This document shows positions 1 through 8,213 of a stretch of DNA of 64,000 nt, piece after piece (positions within the stretch are counted from its first letter, which is position 1; each line of letters starts with the position of its first letter). The stretch is from JACVRN01 sp036389255 (GTDB lineage: Bacteria > Acidobacteriota > Blastocatellia > Pyrinomonadales > Pyrinomonadaceae). The notes beneath the pieces were generated by a model that was not told where the DNA came from, did no database searches, and saw nothing but the letters and a program-made list of their open reading frames with translations. The translations under genes and the position numbers were made by a program. The DNA lies in NCBI GenBank assembly GCA_036389255.1, contig DASVQI010000041.1, positions 515,462 to 579,461 on the forward strand, written 5' to 3'.

Positions 1-204
1 GGCATGCCGGAGATGAACGGATACGAGCTGGCGCGAAGGCTGCGCGAGATGCCCGACTACGCCAGCGTCCCCATGATAGCCGTCACCGGATACTCCATGT
101 ATAAGGATCAATCGCAGGCTCTGGAATCCGGCTTTAACGCGCATCTCTCCAAGCCAGTCAACCCTACGACCCTCCTTGATCTCATCGAACAACTCAGAAA
201 ATAA
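1..204 (+). CDS. Response regulator receiver domain, C-terminal part (5' truncated by window edge)
   Basis: The frame is open at base 1, so this is the tail of a longer gene. The visible 67 residues match the second half of a CheY-like receiver: PEMNGYELARRLR after the missing phosphoacceptor Asp strand, the conserved Thr in IAVTGY, and the conserved Lys in LSKPVNP, followed by the last amphipathic helix. No output domain follows, and the style (GFNAHLSKPVNPTTLLDLI) is that of receivers at the end of hybrid sensor kinases. Whether it is a hybrid kinase or a stand-alone receiver cannot be told here. It ends 6 bp before the next gene, so the two may be co-transcribed. Confidence 0.8.
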   Translation, partial: GMPEMNGYELARRLREMPDYASVPMIAVTGYSMYKDQSQALESGFNAHLSKPVNPTTLLDLIEQLRK

Positions 205-210
205 GAATCT

Positions 211-2184
211 ATGCAGGATATTCAAGAGGGAATAAGCGAAGGGGAAAAGAGAGCGCCGGAGACGCCGAGACGGCGCGGCGACAGTAATGACGAGTTCTGG
301 GAGCGCGCCGTTTATCTACTGGTAGGCATAGCTTCGATTGCCGCCGTCTTCATCAAGTTGCAGTTTTCGACCGACGGCGTCTGCTGCGGAGATTTCGACG
401 GCTACTATCATATCAAGTGGAGCAGCCTGCTGTGGGAAGGGATGCGCCGCAGCGTCTTTCCGCCGAGCTTCGTCTGGCTTCCACTGACTACGCTCGACCC
501 CAGAGGCTACGTAGACCATCACCTGCTGTTTCACATACTGCAAATCCCCTTCACCTGGTTCATGGAGCTGAGGACGGCCGCGAAGGTGTCGGCAACGCTC
601 TTTGCCAGCCTAGCCGTTTTCTCCTGCTACTGGCTGATAGTCCGCTACAGAATCCGTTACACGCTCTGCTGGCTGATAGCTCTGCTGGCCTGCTCCGCTC
701 CCTTCCTCTACCGCATGAATATGGCCAAAGCGCCGCCGCTCGCCATAGTCATCATGATAATCGGCATCTACCTGCTCTTCGAGAAAAAGTACGTGTGGCT
801 CGCGCCGCTCGCCTTTCTCTTCGTCTGGACGTACAGCCTCTTTGTGACGCTGGTAGCAGCCGCCTTCATCTGGCCGCTGGTGGTTTTCTGGAGCGAGCGA
901 GCGTTTGACCGCCGCTCCGTCTGGCGCGCGTTGTCGGCCCCGCTCTACACTTCTGCGGGAACCGTTGCGGGCTTCATCATCAATCCCTACTTTCCAAAAA
1001 ACGTCTGGCTCTTCTACGAGCACGTTCGCATAAAGGTGACTGCGGGCGACTTCACGACCAGCGTCGGGACGGAGTGGTATCCGTACGAGAGCTGGTATTT
1101 CCTCGGAAGCTGCATCATAGCTTTCGCGGCCATGATGGCGGGCTACGTGGCCTACGACTGGACGGACAGGCGAAGGGCTGCGCGGCCATTGCTGCTCATG
1201 GTCTTCTCCACGCTCCTGCTGATTGCCAGCTTTCGCTCGCGCCGCTTCGTGGAATACTGGCCGCCCTTCGCAGTCCTCTTCGCGGCCTTTTCGCTTCAGC
1301 CAATTCTGGAAGGCTTCAAGAGCATCTTCACACGCATGCCGCGCGACGTGATAGACGAGCTTGAGCCGTTCCTAGACCGCGACGTGTCGCCCACAGAAGT
1401 CGCGCGCCAGAGAAGGACGCGATTCTGGGACGAGCCCCTGCTGGCGCTCGTGGGCTTCGCGCTGGGCATAGTCCTCTTCTTTACCTATTACCAGTTCACC
1501 AACCTGCGCGGAGGCGGCGGGCAGGCTAGCGCGGGGGCCGCTCCGCAGCCTTTGAACAAGATGGCGATTGCCTGGATTGTCATAGCCTTTCTGGTCTATT
1601 TCGGTACTGTCATCTTCTACACCTGGCGGCGAAGGTCTGCCGCCAAAACGTTCGGCGTCATCATCCTCTCCTTTGTCACCATCACGCTCTTTATCAACGT
1701 GCAGGAGACGTCCAAGTCTATTGCCGACGACCACGGGCGGGACTTTTACGCGAGGGGCATGGCCTGGATACACGCGAACGTGCCGGAAGGCGAGATGGTC
1801 TTTAACACGGACTGGGACGATTTCCCCAAGATGTTCTTCTACGACACGAAGCACACTTACGTCTCAGGCTTAGACCCGACTTACCTGCTGGACAAGAATC
1901 CGGAGCTGTCCAAGCTCTACGAGCAGATAACGCTGGGCAAAGAGAAAGACCCGGGGCCGCTCATACGCGACCGCTTCGGCGCGCGTTACGTCTTCACGGA
2001 CAACGAGGACATACACAACGACTTCTATTACAACGCGCTTCAGAGCGGCTGGTTCGAGAAGGCGTATGAGGATGAAGACTGTACAATACTGAAGATACGC
2101 GACCAGAAGGGCGAGCCCCCTGCCGAAGCGACCGAGGACGAAGGCGACATACCTGAAGAGGGCGCGGACGAGCCGGGGAACTAA
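211..2184 (+). CDS. STT3/AglB-like GT-C membrane protein (putative oligosaccharyl- or glycosyltransferase)
   Basis: A 657-residue polytopic membrane protein with about a dozen hydrophobic segments and a soluble C-terminal domain. Three places recall oligosaccharyltransferases of the STT3/AglB/PglB kind. These are an acidic DFDGYYH motif at about residue 61 in the first outer loop, a DHH motif at residues 102-104, and in the C-terminal domain NTDWDDFP near residue 532, which sits where STT3 carries WWDYG. The very C-terminus is acidic and disordered. Family membership is inference from motif order; substrate and lipid carrier are unknown. Its stop codon overlaps the stop of the convergent dehydrogenase gene by two bases (2182-2183). 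Confidence 0.6.
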   Translation: MQDIQEGISEGEKRAPETPRRRGDSNDEFWERAVYLLVGIASIAAVFIKLQFSTDGVCCGDFDGYYHIKWSSLLWEGMRRSVFPPSFVWLPLTTLDPRGYVDHHLLFHILQIPFTWFMELRTAAKVSATLFASLAVFSCYWLIVRYRIRYTLCWLIALLACSAPFLYRMNMAKAPPLAIVIMIIGIYLLFEKKYVWLAPLAFLFVWTYSLFVTLVAAAFIWPLVVFWSERAFDRRSVWRALSAPLYTSAGTVAGFIINPYFPKNVWLFYEHVRIKVTAGDFTTSVGTEWYPYESWYFLGSCIIAFAAMMAGYVAYDWTDRRRAARPLLLMVFSTLLLIASFRSRRFVEYWPPFAVLFAAFSLQPILEGFKSIFTRMPRDVIDELEPFLDRDVSPTEVARQRRTRFWDEPLLALVGFALGIVLFFTYYQFTNLRGGGGQASAGAAPQPLNKMAIAWIVIAFLVYFGTVIFYTWRRRSAAKTFGVIILSFVTITLFINVQETSKSIADDHGRDFYARGMAWIHANVPEGEMVFNTDWDDFPKMFFYDTKHTYVSGLDPTYLLDKNPELSKLYEQITLGKEKDPGPLIRDRFGARYVFTDNEDIHNDFYYNALQSGWFEKAYEDEDCTILKIRDQKGEPPAEATEDEGDIPEEGADEPGN

Positions 2185-3215
2185 ACGCCGGGCAGAAGCA
2201 CCAGCTTGCCGAACTGCGCGCGGTCTTCTATCAACTCGTGCGCGCGTCCTGCTTCCGCCAGAGGCAGCGTGCGGTCAACAACGGCGCGTATCGAGCCTCG
2301 CTCAATAAACTTCATAGCATCCAGCAGCTCGGATTTCGACCCCATAAAAGAGCCCAGCAGCGACACGTGACGATAAAAGACCTGTCGCAAGTCTGTACGA
2401 GCATCATAGCCGCTTGTCGCGCCGCAGGTCACGAGCCTGCCGTTTTTTGAGAGAGACGCGATGGAGCCGGGCCATGTGGCCGCGCCCGTGTGCTCGAAGA
2501 CCACGTCCGCGCCGCGCTTCCCTGTGAGCCTGCGAATCTCCTTCGGCCAGTCCTCGCGCGTGTAGTTGACTACTTCGTCTGCGCCCAGAGAGCGAGCCTT
2601 CTCAAGCTTTTCATCCGAACCGGCTGTGGCTATCACGCGCGCGCCGTGAAGCTTTGCCACCTGTATGCCGATTGAGCCGACGCCGCTTCCGGCGGCATGA
2701 ATCAGCACCTCTTCCCCGGCCCTGACCCCGGCGCGAGTAACAAGCATGTGCCATGCAGTGAGGGTCACTAGCGGAAGAGCGGCTGCTTCTTCCCACGACA
2801 GATTTTTCGGCTTAGGGATGACGTTGACGCCGGGCGCTGCGACCAGCTCCGCGTAGCCGCCGTTGCGCCTGTAGCCCAGTATGTCGTATTCCGGGCAGAG
2901 ATTATCCGCGCCGCGCAGGCACTCTATGCAGTGGCCGCACGAGACGCCCGGCTGCAACATGACCTCGTCGCCCGCTCGAACCCACGTGACAAGCTCTCCG
3001 GCGCGGCGCACCACGCCACTGATGTCGTTGCCAAGAATGTGCGGCATGGGAATCTCTATTCCCGGCAGGCCCTTTCGCGCCCACACGTCCAGATAATTCA
3101 AAGCGCAGGCGCGTACTTCTACCAGCACCTCGTTGGCTTTTATCTCCGGCTCCGGCGCGTCCGCGTACTCCAGCACCCCCGGCCCGCCATGCTCTCTGAA
3201 GACGACAGCTTTCAT
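2181..3215 (-). CDS. Zinc-type medium-chain dehydrogenase/reductase (quinone oxidoreductase-like)
   Basis: 344 residues with full MDR architecture: N-terminal GroES-like domain, then a Rossmann domain with the nucleotide-binding AAGSGVGSIG at about residue 170. A structural zinc loop is present (C93, C96, C99, C107). The catalytic-zinc ligands of classical alcohol dehydrogenases are not kept: the usual GHE is GND. This favours an NADPH-dependent quinone/enone reductase or a crotonyl-CoA-reductase-like enzyme over a zinc alcohol dehydrogenase. The substrate is unknown. It is convergent with the upstream membrane-protein gene and stands alone on its strand, 89 bp after the end of lipA. Confidence 0.85.
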   Translation of the reverse strand: MKAVVFREHGGPGVLEYADAPEPEIKANEVLVEVRACALNYLDVWARKGLPGIEIPMPHILGNDISGVVRRAGELVTWVRAGDEVMLQPGVSCGHCIECLRGADNLCPEYDILGYRRNGGYAELVAAPGVNVIPKPKNLSWEEAAALPLVTLTAWHMLVTRAGVRAGEEVLIHAAGSGVGSIGIQVAKLHGARVIATAGSDEKLEKARSLGADEVVNYTREDWPKEIRRLTGKRGADVVFEHTGAATWPGSIASLSKNGRLVTCGATSGYDARTDLRQVFYRHVSLLGSFMGSKSELLDAMKFIERGSIRAVVDRTLPLAEAGRAHELIEDRAQFGKLVLLPGV

Positions 3216-3254
3216 AAGTGTTCAGTGTGATTGAAAAAGAGAAACTAAACGTAA

Positions 3255-3283
3255 GAAGCTGCCCTCTAACTGAAAGCAGCTTC
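3255..3283 (-). terminator. Possible lipA terminator hairpin
   Basis: Arms GAAGCTGC (3255-3262) and GCAGCTTC (3276-3283) lie just past the lipA stop. On the minus strand they are followed by a T-rich run. Confidence 0.4.
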
Positions 3284-3304
3284 AACAACCCGGCTTGATT
3301 CGAT

Positions 3305-4270
3305 TTAACGTGCGGAAGCGAGGCTTTCTTCCACGCTCTCGTCCGCGACAGGCTCTTCCGTCTGTTGGCGCGCGTGATAAGAGGAGCGCGTCAGGGGGCT
3401 TGATTCGACGTGCCGGAAGCCCATCTGCATCCCTACCTCTCGCCAGCGAGCGAACTCTTCGGGCGTGACGTAACGCTCGACGGGCAGCCTGCGCTCGTAA
3501 GGCTGTAGATACTGGCCTATCGTCATGATGTCGCACGAGACGGCGCGCAAGTCCTTCATCAACTCCACCACTTCATCGAAGTTCTCGCCAAGCCCGACCA
3601 TAATGCCGCTCTTGGTGAGCATCCTCTTTTGTTCAGAGTCGCGGCGGCGGCCCGCGCGCTCAAGAAGCGTGAGCGACTGCCTGTAATCGGCGTCGGGACG
3701 GACGCGACGATAAAGGCGCGCAATCGTCTCCATGTTGTGATTGAGCACGTCGGGCTCGGCGTCCAGAACTGTGTTGAGCGCCTGCTCGTCTCCGTTGAAG
3801 TCCGGTATCAGCACCTCTATCTTGCAGCCCGGATTGAGCGCGCGTACTTCTCTGATGGTAGCGGCCCAGTGAGCAGCGCCTCCATCGGCCAAGTCGTCGC
3901 GGTTAACGGAAGTTATGACCGTGTGCGCCAGTCCGAGATGACGAACGGCCTCGGCCACGTGGCGCGGCTCTTCGGGGTCTAGCGAGCCGGGCGTCCCCTT
4001 GCCTACGGCGCAGAAGCCGCAGTGACGCGTGCAGATGTCGCCCGCGAGCATGAAGGTGGCGGTCTTATCCGTCCAGCACTCGAAGATGTTCGGGCAGCGA
4101 GCCTCCTGACAGACCGTGTGCAGGTTCAAGCCCTCTATCAGCTTGAGCACGTGATTCTGGTTCGTAGGGTCGCCTAGACGAATCTTCAGCCATTCCGGCT
4201 TGGGCTCGCGCGGCTTCGTCCGCGTAGTATTGATAACTCTTAACTCACGACTCACTAGAATTAACTCCAA
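3305..4270 (-). CDS. lipA: Lipoyl synthase
   Basis: A 321-residue radical SAM enzyme that inserts two sulfurs into protein-bound octanoyl groups to make lipoyl. The auxiliary cluster motif C-x4-C-x5-C (C54, C59, C65) and the radical SAM motif C-x3-C-x2-C (C80, C84, C87) are both intact. The RSSY motif that supplies the serine ligand of the auxiliary cluster is near the C-terminus (SSPLTRSSYHA). Length is normal. It follows lipB and a PLP enzyme on the same strand, and the lipoate-dependent dehydrogenase operon lies 6-7 kb away, so all lipoylation steps for that complex are local. Confidence 0.97.
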   Translation of the reverse strand: MELILVSRELRVINTTRTKPREPKPEWLKIRLGDPTNQNHVLKLIEGLNLHTVCQEARCPNIFECWTDKTATFMLAGDICTRHCGFCAVGKGTPGSLDPEEPRHVAEAVRHLGLAHTVITSVNRDDLADGGAAHWAATIREVRALNPGCKIEVLIPDFNGDEQALNTVLDAEPDVLNHNMETIARLYRRVRPDADYRQSLTLLERAGRRRDSEQKRMLTKSGIMVGLGENFDEVVELMKDLRAVSCDIMTIGQYLQPYERRLPVERYVTPEEFARWREVGMQMGFRHVESSPLTRSSYHARQQTEEPVADESVEESLASAR

Positions 4271-4313
4271 AGATTTAACGGTAAGCCTATTCTATCACTA
4301 TTGAGGCATTTAT

Positions 4314-5279
4314 TCATTCCGCAAGCAGTTCTGCCAGCACGTCCGCGTCTACGTTGCCGCCGGAGAGGACGACGCCCACGCGGCGCGCGTCCGCAGGAAG
4401 CTTTTGAGACAGCACGGCGGCGGCGGCAGTCGCGCCCGAAGGCTCTACCAGAAGCTTCATGCGGAAGAGTATGAAGCGGAGCGTCTCGCCAATCTCTGCG
4501 TCCGAGACGGCCAGCACGTCTTCCGCCATTTTTTGCAGGATGGGAAAAGTTAATCTGCCCGGCGAAACCACGCGCAGCCCGTCAGCTATCGTGGAAGATG
4601 GCGCAATCTCTAAGCGCTCGCCTCTGCGAAATGACTGGAGCGTGTCGTCAGCCGTCTCAGGCTCCACGGGGAAGCAGCGCGTCTCTGGGTTAATGGCTTT
4701 GGCGACCGTGCTGACGCCCGCGAAAAGGCCGCCGCCGCTACACGGCACGAGGATGGAGTCCAAGTCAGGCACCTCTTCCAGCAGCTCAAGAGCGCAAGTC
4801 CCCTGTCCGGCCATTATCGCGTAATCGTCAAAGGGCGGAACCAGCACGGAGCCTTCGCGCTCGGCTACTGTGCGAGCCACCTGCTCGCGGTCTTCGCGCT
4901 GCCGGTCATAAAAGATAACCTCCGCGCCGTAGCCTCGCGTCGCTGTCACCTTGGCCTTCGGCGCGTCGGAAGGCATGACGATAACGGCGCGCACGCCCGC
5001 TTCGCGTGCCGCCAGAGCGACTGCCTGCGCGTGATTGCCGGAAGAGAAGGCCGCTACGCCGCGCCGCCGCTCTTCACTAGTGAGAGAGAGAATCCTGTTC
5101 GTCGCCCCACGAAACTTGAAAGAGCCGGTGCGCTGAAGATTCTCGCACTTGAAGAAGACGCGCCGCGCCGCGCCACGGCTCGCGGCCTCGTCAAAGCTCT
5201 GAGACGTGACGACGGGCGTGCGATGTACGTGAGGCTTGATATGGGCGTGAGCCTCTCTAATCTGTTCAATTGTCAGCAT
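4314..5279 (-). CDS. PLP-dependent threonine/serine dehydratase (IlvA/TdcB fold, no ACT domain)
   Basis: 321 residues of fold type II PLP enzyme. The PLP lysine is K55 in GSFKFRGA, the phosphate loop is SGGGLFAG near residue 181, and SSGNHAQAVA is the conserved Asn/His helix. There is no C-terminal regulatory ACT domain, so it is the short catabolic or serine-racemase-like type rather than the biosynthetic IlvA. Threonine to 2-oxobutyrate (or serine to pyruvate) would feed the 2-oxoacid dehydrogenases encoded in this window. It lies between lipB (8 bp gap) and lipA (43 bp gap) and is probably co-transcribed with them. Confidence 0.88.
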   Translation of the reverse strand: MLTIEQIREAHAHIKPHVHRTPVVTSQSFDEAASRGAARRVFFKCENLQRTGSFKFRGATNRILSLTSEERRRGVAAFSSGNHAQAVALAAREAGVRAVIVMPSDAPKAKVTATRGYGAEVIFYDRQREDREQVARTVAEREGSVLVPPFDDYAIMAGQGTCALELLEEVPDLDSILVPCSGGGLFAGVSTVAKAINPETRCFPVEPETADDTLQSFRRGERLEIAPSSTIADGLRVVSPGRLTFPILQKMAEDVLAVSDAEIGETLRFILFRMKLLVEPSGATAAAAVLSQKLPADARRVGVVLSGGNVDADVLAELLAE

Positions 5280-5287
5280 GGGATAGA

Positions 5288-5980
5288 TTAACTGATTGCC
5301 GTCTGAATATCGGGCATCGCTTGCGCGCTCTCTTCCGCTTCGAGCGATAGGTCGAACACTTCCGCGAAGCGGGCGACGATTCGGTCTTCGACACGGCTCA
5401 TGTCAATCTCCCGGCCCAGAATCTTCTGCATGGAGGTGACCGGCTCGCCCTCGCAGGCGATGATAAGGTCGAAGTAGCTCAGGTCTGTATTGACGTTGAG
5501 CGCGAAGCCGTGCGTGGTCACCCAACGGGCTATGTGAACGCCAATGGCCGCGACTTTTCCTTCCGAAGTGTGAACGCCCGTCAGTCCCTTTATGCGAAAG
5601 CTCTCGATTCCGAAATCCGAAAGCGCGCGAATCAAAACCTCTTCCAGCTCGCGCACGTAGCGATGAACGTCCTCGCGCTCCGGGCTCAGATTGACGATGG
5701 GGTAGCCGACTATCTGCCCCAGCCCGTGATATGTGGCTTTGCCGCCGCGATTGGTTTCAAAGACTGTGACGCCGCGCGCTTCCAGCACCGGCGGCGGCGT
5801 AGTGATTCGCTCGTGCCCGGCGCCGCGACCCAGCGTCAGCGTGTGCGGGTGCTCAAGTAGCAGAAGCGTGTCGGGCTGCTCATTGTTTAAGACCGCTAGC
5901 TCGGTCTGCTTCTGTAGGGCGAGCGCCGCGCCGTACTCCACGCGCCCCAATCGCCTGACTCTTAAAAGTCTCTCTCTCAT
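5288..5980 (-). CDS. lipB: Lipoyl(octanoyl) transferase
   Basis: 230 residues. Moves octanoyl from acyl carrier protein to the target lysine of lipoyl domains, the step before LipA. The family signature RGGKATYHGLGQIVGYPI is at residues 78-95, the catalytic Lys is in GKVAAIGVHI (K142) and the acyl-accepting Cys is C176 in LIIACEGEP. First gene of the lipB-dehydratase-lipA group. The start MRERLLRVRRLG fits the usual N-terminus of the family. Confidence 0.96.
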   Translation of the reverse strand: MRERLLRVRRLGRVEYGAALALQKQTELAVLNNEQPDTLLLLEHPHTLTLGRGAGHERITTPPPVLEARGVTVFETNRGGKATYHGLGQIVGYPIVNLSPEREDVHRYVRELEEVLIRALSDFGIESFRIKGLTGVHTSEGKVAAIGVHIARWVTTHGFALNVNTDLSYFDLIIACEGEPVTSMQKILGREIDMSRVEDRIVARFAEVFDLSLEAEESAQAMPDIQTAIS

Positions 5981-6058
5981 CTCTGGTCTACCGGGTTGAC
6001 TGCTTTTCGGCCTATTGTAACAGCAGAGAGTCTCGCGCGACGAATCCGGGCTGAAGAC

Positions 6059-6214
6059 GGTAGTGGGTCAATTTCAAAAATCAGATTCACCGCAGAGGCG
6101 CAGAGAGACGCTGAGATTAGCGCAGAGAGTTGAGTTTTTCTCCGCGCCCCCCTCTGCGACACTCTGCGTCTCTGCGGTGAATTACTCGTTTAGATTTCTA
6201 ACTGACCCACTACC
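6059..6214. mobile_element. MITE copy 1 (156 bp, 12-bp TIRs, 8-bp target duplication)
   Basis: Perfect 12-bp terminal inverted repeats GGTAGTGGGTCA (6059-6070) and TGACCCACTACC (6203-6214), flanked by the direct repeat CTGAAGAC (6051-6058 and 6215-6222). The interior is a large imperfect palindrome made of CACCGCAGAGRCGCAGAGA-type units. It has no coding capacity. The same element recurs at 63289-63443 in opposite orientation, with relatives at 24146-24288 and around 39175-39270. Confidence 0.85.
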
Positions 6215-6350
6215 CTGAAGACTTCGCGGCGGCTTGACTGCCAGCCGCCGCAGGTCTTAGCTTGAGAGGCAAGCGAATCAATCTCTCTCCCTCTGAGGAT
6301 GAAAGCGAGCGTCCTGCGGAAAGCAGATGACGACAAGGAGGCTTACCCTT

Positions 6351-6875
6351 TTGAAGCGCATACAGATGATTGTTCTGGCCTGCCTGATGATTTTGACGGC
6401 GTCCGGCGTGTACGGCCAGACGCGCAGGCGAACGACTACGAGCAGAAGAGCGCGCCCCTCTTCGACACGCAATCAGGGCGCTGCTGTCCCGGCGGCGACC
6501 GTGGCGGCGCGAGTGGCCGAGCAGATTAAGTCCATAGGCAGATTCCTGTATCTTTACGGGCCTATCTCTAAAGACTTGGCCGCAGACGAAGCGCAGGCGC
6601 AGCAGTCTGCCTCGGCCGCCGACACGCTACAGCGCAACAAGGCGAAGCTGCGCGAGGCTTTTCATAACTACCGCGTGCAGATGGATGAGCTTGAGACGAC
6701 CTTCAGCAGCTCAAGCGAGTTGCGGCCCTACTACACAAAGCTGCTGGGCGTGGCCGCAGGCGCGGGTCAGGCCGAAGACGCAGTCTCCGCAGGCCGCTAC
6801 GACCATGCTGGCCGAAGCCTGCTGGACGTGATGAACCGGCTGACTGACGTGCTGGTAGACATGCAGGCAAGGTGA
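6351..6875 (+). CDS. Secreted hypothetical protein, helical
   Basis: The likely start is TTG at 6351, because AAGGAGG at 6335-6341 sits 9 bases upstream and the product then begins with a clean signal peptide (MKRIQMIVLACLMIL..SGVYGQ). An ATG at 6327 is in frame but overlaps the Shine-Dalgarno. The 174-residue product has a basic Arg/Thr/Ser-rich stretch after cleavage, then a long helical region rich in Ala, Gln and Glu (VAARVAEQIKSIGRFLYLYG and on), probably a periplasmic helical bundle. I do not recognise the family. It is convergent with the VWFA gene across a hairpin. Confidence 0.65.
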   Translation: MKRIQMIVLACLMILTASGVYGQTRRRTTTSRRARPSSTRNQGAAVPAATVAARVAEQIKSIGRFLYLYGPISKDLAADEAQAQQSASAADTLQRNKAKLREAFHNYRVQMDELETTFSSSSELRPYYTKLLGVAAGAGQAEDAVSAGRYDHAGRSLLDVMNRLTDVLVDMQAR

Positions 6876-6879
6876 AACA

Positions 6880-6975
6880 GGTGACGGGTGTCAGGTGTCA
6901 GGTGTCGGGTGATAGGAAAAAGAAAGAGAGATAGATTTTCTTTTCCCCGAAACCCGTCACCTGACACCCGTCACC
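6880..6975. terminator. Bidirectional hairpin of GGTGTCA-type repeats between convergent genes
   Basis: An 18-bp perfect inverted repeat (6880-6897 and 6958-6975, arm core GTGACGGGTGTCAGGTG). The left arm continues as the direct repeat GTCAGGTGTCAGGTGTCGGGTG. It lies exactly between two convergent stops, so it probably ends both transcripts. A related repeat is at 25361-25427. Confidence 0.6.
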
Positions 6976-6979
6976 CATT

Positions 6980-8047
6980 TTACTTCTTCGGGTAGTAGCC
7001 TTGGCGTGCGCGCACGCGCAGGTCTGTGCGTGTGGGAACGGCCACGCGTATGCGCCGGAAGTTCGGGCTCTGCGTCTGGTCGTTCGAGTAGTATTGAAGA
7101 AGATACTGCGAGCGAAGCTCTGCGGCTATCTGCCGGAATACGCCGTCAAGGTCTTCAACCCTTTCGGGGACGAAAGCGTTCCCGCCCGTAGCCAGAGAAA
7201 TCTGCTCCAGACCCTCCTGTGCGCGCTTGCTGATGACGTTGAGGTTGAGCGCCCTGCCGCTCGGATTGATGGAGTAGAAGGTGGCTTCAGCGCGCTGCAC
7301 CTCCCGCTGCACCTCCAGCAACATGCGCTGGTGAATCCTGAGCCTGTCAGCCATCCTGACGGACTCTCGCTCCTGCGGCGTCGCCCCTATGGCAGTCTTA
7401 ATTTTCTCGCTGTAGGTGTCCTCACCGTCTGAAATGACCACGATTACGCGCCGGCGCTGAGCGGGTGCGTTCTTCGTCAAGTACTGCGCCGCATCTATCA
7501 CGGTGTCATAAAAGGCTGTGGCCATCTTCGCCGGGGGAACGGAGATGAGGCGTGCGGCGGCGCGCTCCGCCGTGTCGCGGGCAAGCAGCAGTCGCGGCGT
7601 TGAATCTATAGCAAAGAGCGTGGCGCGGTCGCCGGGCTTCATCACCATCTTGATGAAGCGAGCCGCCGCCTCCTTCTCAAAGTCGAAGCGGGCGTCAACC
7701 GTGAGCGACACGTCGAGCAGTATGGCAATATCGAGCGGCACCTGTTCCGGGTCGCCTATCTGCGTTATCTCCTGAGCGCGACCTTCCTCATCAAGACGAA
7801 AATCGCTGATGCCGAGCCCTAGCACAGGGTCGCCCTTCGCGTTAGTCACGGAGACGGGCACTATCACCAGATTAGAATTGACGCGCACCACATCGTAGTC
7901 GCTGTCTTTCGGGACGTATGGCGTGGGCTTGGGCGTGGGCGCTGGCGGCGGCGGCGGCAGATTCTCCTGAGCGCGCGCGGCCTGCGCGGATACGAGAATC
8001 AATAACCCCAGCAGAAAGAGCGAAGCGAAAGAGTTTCCTGTTTTCAT
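6980..8047 (-). CDS. Secreted VWFA-related protein (acidobacterial VWA family)
   Basis: 355 residues. The frame stays open up to 8173, but that part runs through the terminator of the upstream gene (8155-8205), so the ATG at 8047 is preferred. It gives a signal peptide (MKTGNSFASLFLLGLLILV..ARAQ) and then a Pro-rich linker. A beta domain precedes the VWA domain, whose metal site is D112-V-S-L-T and is followed by ISDGEDTYS. This matches the TIGR03436 'VWFA-related acidobacterial domain' pattern, including IVPVSVTNAKGDPVLGL and the C-terminal YYSNDQTQSPNFRRIRV. Role unknown; exported and probably adhesive or scaffold-forming. Confidence 0.85.
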   Translation of the reverse strand: MKTGNSFASLFLLGLLILVSAQAARAQENLPPPPPAPTPKPTPYVPKDSDYDVVRVNSNLVIVPVSVTNAKGDPVLGLGISDFRLDEEGRAQEITQIGDPEQVPLDIAILLDVSLTVDARFDFEKEAAARFIKMVMKPGDRATLFAIDSTPRLLLARDTAERAAARLISVPPAKMATAFYDTVIDAAQYLTKNAPAQRRRVIVVISDGEDTYSEKIKTAIGATPQERESVRMADRLRIHQRMLLEVQREVQRAEATFYSINPSGRALNLNVISKRAQEGLEQISLATGGNAFVPERVEDLDGVFRQIAAELRSQYLLQYYSNDQTQSPNFRRIRVAVPTRTDLRVRARQGYYPKK

Positions 8048-8154
8048 CAGAAAGGGTTTAATCAAGCTGCGAAGTCCCGGCATCAGAAGCACGCTCGTCA
8101 TAGTCTGTGATTTGACGGTGCAGCTGAGCTGCCGGTTGTCGCTTCCGTTTAAGA

Positions 8155-8205
8155 GGAAAGCTGCGGGCGGCAAAGTTAAATTGCTATTGCCGCCCGCAGC
8201 TTTCC
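8155..8205 (-). terminator. Strong hairpin after the OmpA-family gene
   Basis: Perfect 19-bp arms GGAAAGCTGCGGGCGGCAA (8155-8173) and its complement (8187-8205), loop 13. It begins 8 bp after the stop of the 8214-9269 gene, with T-rich flanks on both strands. It also argues against any start of the next gene upstream of about 8150. Confidence 0.85.
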
Positions 8206-8213
8206 TTTAGAAA

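Noticed and set aside
3629..3982. Long plus-strand frame opposite lipA (and many similar antisense frames, e.g. 13238-13822, 14867-15706, 21711-22775, 35071-35733, 35854-36627)
   Set aside because: These mirror well-recognised genes on the other strand in a GC-rich genome; their translations show no domain and no ribosome sites.
8048..8173. Long start of the VWFA protein
   Set aside because: The extension crosses a perfect terminator stem and precedes the signal peptide.
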